The notes below the pieces were generated by a model. That model saw only the letters and a list, made by a program, of their open reading frames with translations, was not told the DNA's origin and did no database searches. 64,000 bases of DNA, taken from contig NZ_CP047159.1 of NCBI RefSeq assembly GCF_019551475.1, positions 1,116,001 through 1,180,000 of the forward strand. The letters run 5' to 3'. This DNA comes from Prevotella sp. Rep29. GTDB taxonomy: Bacteria; Bacteroidota; Bacteroidia; Bacteroidales; Bacteroidaceae. Shown piece by piece: positions 60,248 to 64,000 of the stretch. Within the stretch, counting starts at the first letter, position 1. Every line of letters starts with the position of its first letter. The translations under genes were made by a program, and so were the position numbers.

Positions 60248-60736
60248 ATGGAACAAAACGAAGTTGAAGTAAAAGTGCCGAATATATCGGAAAATCCAGA
60301 AAGTATATTAAAGACAGTGGCCATCATTCTCCTAATAGGTGGTATTTTTGCTGCTTTGATTTTTATGTTTGGTGTTGAAGACCACGCCATTGGACTTGGC
60401 GCTGGCATAGGAATAATGCTTAGTGCTCTGGCTTCATGGGCTGTACTTAATGTAATTGCTAACATTTCTCTTCGGCTAAAGGCCATTCAAGAAACTATGC
60501 CCTTGAAACTCGTTTCTCCTGAAGTTGGAAAAGAAAATAACAATTCAACAACTGATACTCCTGCTGTTCAGGAAGAAAAAGTTTCTGTTACAAAGGGAGA
60601 TGTTGTTATTTCAAGAATGACAAAGCAGGAATATACGGTTGAAGACGTTAAAGATAACATGATTTATATAAATCGTGGCAGGTTTGCAGGTTATAAATGG
60701 GAACCACTAAGCGATTTTCTTATACAACAAGATTAG
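60248..60736 (+). CDS. Membrane protein of unknown function
   Basis: 162 residues. Two membrane helices (about 20-42 'ILKTVAIILLIGGIFAALIF' and 48-70), a Ser/Thr/Asn-rich linker, and a cytoplasmic C-terminal beta segment ('KGDVVISRMTKQEYTVEDV'). No known family. Its leader has the palindrome repeat that is also found after its end. Sequence is more AT-rich than the tRNA and ssb region that follows. Confidence 0.65.
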   Translation: MEQNEVEVKVPNISENPESILKTVAIILLIGGIFAALIFMFGVEDHAIGLGAGIGIMLSALASWAVLNVIANISLRLKAIQETMPLKLVSPEVGKENNNSTTDTPAVQEEKVSVTKGDVVISRMTKQEYTVEDVKDNMIYINRGRFAGYKWEPLSDFLIQQD

Positions 60737-60760
60737 AGAAATGAGTAGTTTGGAGATAAT

Positions 60761-60779
60761 GTTTTAACCTGCTATCATA
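60761..60779. repeat. Palindromic direct repeat, right copy
   Basis: GTTTTAACCTGCTATCATAA, counterpart of 60197-60216 with one base missing. Confidence 0.6.
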
Positions 60780-60843
60780 AAAGGTGTTATAGCTACCTTA
60801 TATATTATATGGAACTAAATCACGAAAAAATAAGTGCAAAAAG

Positions 60844-60875
60844 TTTGTGAGTTCCGAAAAAAACGATTATCTTTG
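60844..60875 (+). promoter_or_regulatory. Promoter of the tRNA cluster
   Basis: -33 TTTG (60844-60847), 20-bp spacer, -7 TATCTTTG (60868-60875), 41 bp before the first tRNA. Confidence 0.78.
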
Positions 60876-60916
60876 CACCGCATTTGGAGAAATGCCCTTG
60901 AGAAATCAGGGATTTT

Positions 60917-60989
<73 letters not shown>

Positions 60990-61064
60990 CACATTCTGAA
61001 ACAATCTTTTGAATGTTTGTAAAACCGTTTTGGGTTTTGACTTTAGTCGTTCAAAAGAAAATTT

Positions 61065-61146
61065 GCCCAGGTGGCGGAATTGGTAGACGCGCACGTTTCA
61101 GGTGCGTGTGCCGCGAGGCGTGCAGGTTCGAGTCCTGTTCTGGGCA
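61065..61146 (+). tRNA. tRNA-Leu (CAG)
   Basis: Acceptor GCCCAG with CTGGGC, anticodon stem CACGT/GCGTG around TTCAGGT (anticodon CAG), long class II variable arm, T-loop TTCGAGT. Confidence 0.93.
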
Positions 61147-61174
61147 CCCAATGATTTCGGAATGTTATTGTGAT

Positions 61175-61258
61175 GGAGAGGTGGCGGAATTGGTAGACGC
61201 GCTACTTTGAGGGGGTAGTGTCAATTGCGACGTGGGAGTTCGAGTCTCCTCCTCTTCA
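61175..61258 (+). tRNA. tRNA-Leu (GAG)
   Basis: Acceptor GGAGAGG with CCTCTTC (one G-T), anticodon stem CTACT/GGTAG around TTGAGGG (anticodon GAG), long variable arm, T-loop TTCGAGT. Confidence 0.92.
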
Positions 61259-61334
61259 CACATTTGTTTTCGGTTGGTGGGAAAGATTTTCTGATTTTTC
61301 ATGAACCCTTTCTCAATTAATCCCAAAACTCAAT

Positions 61335-61407
<73 letters not shown>

Positions 61408-61442
61408 CTTTTTTTGAATAGAAAAAACAATCAGGACAGCAG

Positions 61443-61985
61443 ATGAATTTATATTTGAGGTATTTTGATAAGGAGACATTGGTTTTTAATGTCGATGATG
61501 CAATTAGTTTTTTGAGTTCAATCCCCGAAATTGACATGGATGAGCATCTTGAAGCGGATATTAGGGACTATGCCGCAAGCAACGTGTATTATCCCAAACG
61601 CTATAAGATTCGTCCGCGCGTGTACTTTATTATTATAAAGACAGAGGCAGCCTCGATGCTCGACTTCAAGCAGAAGAAGGCTGTGCGTCCGACAATAGCA
61701 GGGGAGAGTCGCGAGGCAGCAGCATCGGCCTTGTCGCGCCTGGTTGACGACCGTCCGGGATGGTACGAAGGGGCACTCGATTTTAAGCGGGTTGTGATGA
61801 TTCCTGCAACGGGAAAATTTGAGTATCGCGACACTCGGTTTGTTGCCCAGTGCAAAGCCAATTCGCCGCAAGATTGTTATGACAGGATCGTTGAGCATCT
61901 GCGAGGACGCGTTGACAGTCGCAGCCAGTTCCCTTCTGTCAAAGGAAAAAACTTCAGATATAAGTATTTGGGATATTGGAAATAA
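61443..61985 (+). CDS. Conserved hypothetical protein
   Basis: 180 residues, soluble, mixed alpha/beta. It includes 'RVYFIIIKTEAASMLDFKQ' and 'FEYRDTRFVAQCKANSPQD'. I do not recognise a family. It lies 15 bp before ssb on the same strand and 35 bp after a tRNA, so it is transcribed with the tRNA or ssb group. Basic C-terminus ('KGKNFRYKYLGYWK') might bind nucleic acid; that is speculative. Confidence 0.7.
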   Translation: MNLYLRYFDKETLVFNVDDAISFLSSIPEIDMDEHLEADIRDYAASNVYYPKRYKIRPRVYFIIIKTEAASMLDFKQKKAVRPTIAGESREAAASALSRLVDDRPGWYEGALDFKRVVMIPATGKFEYRDTRFVAQCKANSPQDCYDRIVEHLRGRVDSRSQFPSVKGKNFRYKYLGYWK

Positions 61986-62000
61986 TTTCTTTGGAGACGT

Positions 62001-62411
62001 ATGAATAAGGTAATGCTGATAGGTAACGTCGGGAAAGAGCCGGAAGTCAGATATTATGACTCCGAGCAGGTTTGTGCCATGTTCTCATTGGCAACGACGG
62101 AACGTGGTTATACATTGGCAAACGGGACACAGGTGCCCGACCATACGGATTGGCATAATATCATTATGTGGCGTGGGCTTGCAAAAATAGCTGAGCGATA
62201 TGTCCATAAAGGTGATAAATTGTATATAGAAGGGCGTATTCGTTACAGGACCTACGATGATCAAAAAGGAAAACGTGTTACGGTGACTGAGATTCTTGCA
62301 GACGCGATGGAGTTGCTGTCGCCAAAGCAGGACAGAAAGGAAAAGGTTGCTGAAGAACCGACGGCAACAACTGAAGAGAATCAGCCGGATAACGATAAGA
62401 TGCCATTTTGA
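62001..62411 (+). CDS. ssb: Single-stranded DNA-binding protein
   Basis: 136 residues: an N-terminal OB fold ('MNKVMLIGNVGKEPEVRYY', 'WHNIIMWRGLAKIAERY') and an acidic tail ending DNDKMPF, the protein-interaction tip. Its stop overlaps the gldE start (TGATG). Confidence 0.93.
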   Translation: MNKVMLIGNVGKEPEVRYYDSEQVCAMFSLATTERGYTLANGTQVPDHTDWHNIIMWRGLAKIAERYVHKGDKLYIEGRIRYRTYDDQKGKRVTVTEILADAMELLSPKQDRKEKVAEEPTATTEENQPDNDKMPF

Positions 62412-63730
62412 TGGATACACTTTCACTTCTCTTGTTTGTTAAGTTCGTTGCTCCTGATTCGGGAGTGATTATTGCAGCTGTCTTGGCAGTTGTCCTTTTA
62501 GTCTTGTCCGCTTTCGCAAGTGGTTCGGAAGTGGCTTTTTTCAGTCTCTCGCCGAGTGACTTGGGCGAATTGGAAGAGAGCAAGTCGGCTACCGACAAGA
62601 ACATTAGGATGCTTCGAGAGGAGAGCGAACGGACACTGGCAACCATCCTGATTACCAATAACTTCGTGAACGTAACTATCATCATGCTTTGCAATTATAT
62701 CTTTGCGAAGGTGGTGGATTTCGGGGATGCTGCGTGGCTTCAATTCCTGTGTGTCACGGTGTTGCTTACTTTTTTGCTCCTGTTGTTTGGCGAGATTATT
62801 CCGAAGGTGTATAGCCGCCAGTCTCCCTTGGCTTTTTGCCGTCGCACGGTGAATGGGCTTTTGATTGCCCGTAAGTTGTTTTGGCCTGTCGAGAACCTGC
62901 TGATGAAGAGCGGTCTTTTGACGAAGCGGGTTGCTCACAAGGAACAACATGTCTTGAGTGTGGATGACCTGGAGCAGGCGTTGGAGTTGACCGACAATGA
63001 AGAGATAAAGGAGGAGAGGAGTATGCTGGAGGGCATCATCCGTTTCGGTGATGAGACCGCGAAGGAGATTATGACAAGTCGCCAGGATATTGTCGACTTG
63101 GACATCCGGAGTCCTTTCCCCGACGTGCTGAAATGTATCGTTGAGAATAACTATAGCCGCATCCCCGTCTATCAAGACACGACGGACAATATTCGCGGTA
63201 TCTTATATATCAAGGACTTGTTGCCCCACCTTGATAAGGGAGCAACCTTCCGCTGGCAGAGTTTGATTCGTCCGCCGTATTTCGTTCCGGAGACAAAAAA
63301 GATTGACGATTTGTTGCGAGAGTTCCAAGAGAACAAAGTGCATATTGCGATTGTCGTTGATGAGTTTGGGGGAACGAGCGGTATCGTTACGCTTGAAGAT
63401 ATTCTCGAGGAGATTGTCGGCGAGATAAACGATGAGTTTGATGAGGAGGAAAGGACGTACACCCGCATCAATCAGAATACTTATATCTTCGAAGGAAAGA
63501 CCCTACTGAGCGATTTCTGCAAGATACTCGACATCGATGATGACGAATTCTCTGAAGTGGAAGGGGAAGCTGATTCGCTTGCCGGTCTCTTGCTTGAACT
63601 GAAAGGAGACTTCCCGGAAATTCATGAGAAGATAGACTATCACCATTACAGTTTTGAAATTCTGGGAATCGAAGAGCGCAGAATTTCACGCGTGAAGGTC
63701 GTTATCCGCAATGTTGATGAAAATAATTAG
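62411..63730 (+). CDS. gldE: Gliding motility-associated GldE / CorC-HlyC family membrane protein
   Basis: 440 residues: an N-terminal DUF21/CNNM membrane domain (about four helices up to residue 150, 'NFVNVTIIMLCNYIF'), a pair of CBS domains (about 215-340, 'NYSRIPVYQDTTDNIRGI', 'VVDEFGGTSGIVTLEDILEE') and a CorC-HlyC C-terminal domain. In Bacteroidetes the gene downstream of ssb is annotated gldE and is needed for gliding only in motile species; here it more likely handles Mg2+ or Co2+. Overlaps ssb by one base. Confidence 0.85.
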   Translation: MDTLSLLLFVKFVAPDSGVIIAAVLAVVLLVLSAFASGSEVAFFSLSPSDLGELEESKSATDKNIRMLREESERTLATILITNNFVNVTIIMLCNYIFAKVVDFGDAAWLQFLCVTVLLTFLLLLFGEIIPKVYSRQSPLAFCRRTVNGLLIARKLFWPVENLLMKSGLLTKRVAHKEQHVLSVDDLEQALELTDNEEIKEERSMLEGIIRFGDETAKEIMTSRQDIVDLDIRSPFPDVLKCIVENNYSRIPVYQDTTDNIRGILYIKDLLPHLDKGATFRWQSLIRPPYFVPETKKIDDLLREFQENKVHIAIVVDEFGGTSGIVTLEDILEEIVGEINDEFDEEERTYTRINQNTYIFEGKTLLSDFCKILDIDDDEFSEVEGEADSLAGLLLELKGDFPEIHEKIDYHHYSFEILGIEERRISRVKVVIRNVDENN

Positions 63731-63738
63731 AGAGCCGG

Positions 63739-64000
63739 ATGCCGCTAATTTCGATTGAAACAATAGCAGAAGATGTCTCTTTAGGATTGTGGAAAATAAC
63801 AGAGACAGCGGATGAATTGTATCAGCAATATCCTTTTTTAGAGACTTATAGGGATGAGCTAGACAGGCATTATCGGGCAGAGGCGAGGAAGAAGGAATTT
63901 CTTTGTGTGCATCTGTTGCTGGCACTGATGACGGGCAATCGCCGGTTGAGAGTTGGGCATCTTTCGTCGGGAAAGCCATGCCTGGAGAGCGGACAGCATA
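63739..64000 (+). CDS. 4'-phosphopantetheinyl transferase family protein, 3' truncated by window
   Basis: The first 87 codons from ATG 63739 are visible: 'LGLWKITETADELYQQ', then 'RKKEFLCVHLLLALMT' and 'GHLSSGKPCLESGQH'. The trailing GKPxL pattern is that of Sfp-type transferases, which load carrier proteins with the pantetheine arm. The catalytic WxxKE motif is outside the window. Eight bases after gldE; ssb-gldE-PPTase is a common Bacteroidetes order. Confidence 0.75.
   Translation, partial: MPLISIETIAEDVSLGLWKITETADELYQQYPFLETYRDELDRHYRAEARKKEFLCVHLLLALMTGNRRLRVGHLSSGKPCLESGQH

Noticed and set aside
61013..61210. Short frame across the tRNA-Leu genes
   Set aside because: Overlaps two clear tRNA genes and encodes no plausible protein.

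Overview
The window is a contiguous piece of a Bacteroidales chromosome, most like Prevotellaceae. The evidence is the Bacteroidetes promoter pattern TTTG-N19/20-TAnnTTTG upstream of many genes, near absence of strong Shine-Dalgarno sites, a Na+-translocating NQR operon, DUF5687, an ssb-gldE-phosphopantetheinyl transferase cluster, and Bacteroidetes-style tyrosine recombinase and IS30 genes. Family assignments come from reading the sequence; no database search was run.

Layout. 1-3.2 kb: YbhFSR-like ABC exporter operon, cut by the window start. 3.5-15.5 kb: housekeeping genes (glutamate-semialdehyde dehydrogenase, secreted 5'-nucleotidase, PAS protein, ftsK-lolA-DUF5687 operon, a DEDDy exonuclease overlapping an RlmI-type methyltransferase, tilS). 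15.5-16.4 kb: dense intergenic repeats. 16.4-24.5 kb: an AT-rich integrated island bounded by 19-bp direct repeats, carrying a tyrosine recombinase, two excisionase-like HTH genes and a cargo cassette (RES, sce7725, sce7726, a DUF5677-like gene, two membrane proteins and a structured RNA) that is itself bounded by long inverted repeats. 24.7-27.6 kb: a single-chain restriction-modification enzyme. 27.6-31.1 kb: clpC and ispE. 31.1-33.1 kb: decayed RHS/YD-repeat pieces around a small lipoprotein gene and an IS30 element. 33.3-59.4 kb: housekeeping genes (TerB-like pair, dinB, transglutaminase-like protein, rpiB, tkt, serS, TrmH-type methylase, miaA, diacylglycerol kinase, tamB, nqrABCDEF, TlpA-like lipoprotein, prs, thiE-like, nspC). 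59.4-60.2 kb: an inverted second copy of the 15.5-kb repeat region. 60.2-64 kb: a small membrane protein, four tRNA genes (Gly, Leu, Leu, Gly), a hypothetical gene, ssb, gldE and the start of a phosphopantetheinyl transferase.

The most unusual signal is a family of intergenic arrays with an exact 22-bp period. Eight main arrays (3.2, 5.2, 7.5, 15.9, 35.2, 42.3, 45.2 and 59.8 kb) differ in sequence, yet most units are short odd-length palindromes and the step is always 22 bp. Several show compensatory changes that keep the symmetry. They lie at gene 3' ends, mostly between convergent genes, and none lies in a divergent promoter region, which suggests a BIME-like architectural or termination element. 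Other notable items are the inverted-repeat-bounded cargo cassette, the nested RNA structure at its right edge, and a promoter cassette shared by the island edge and the RHS-remnant lipoprotein.
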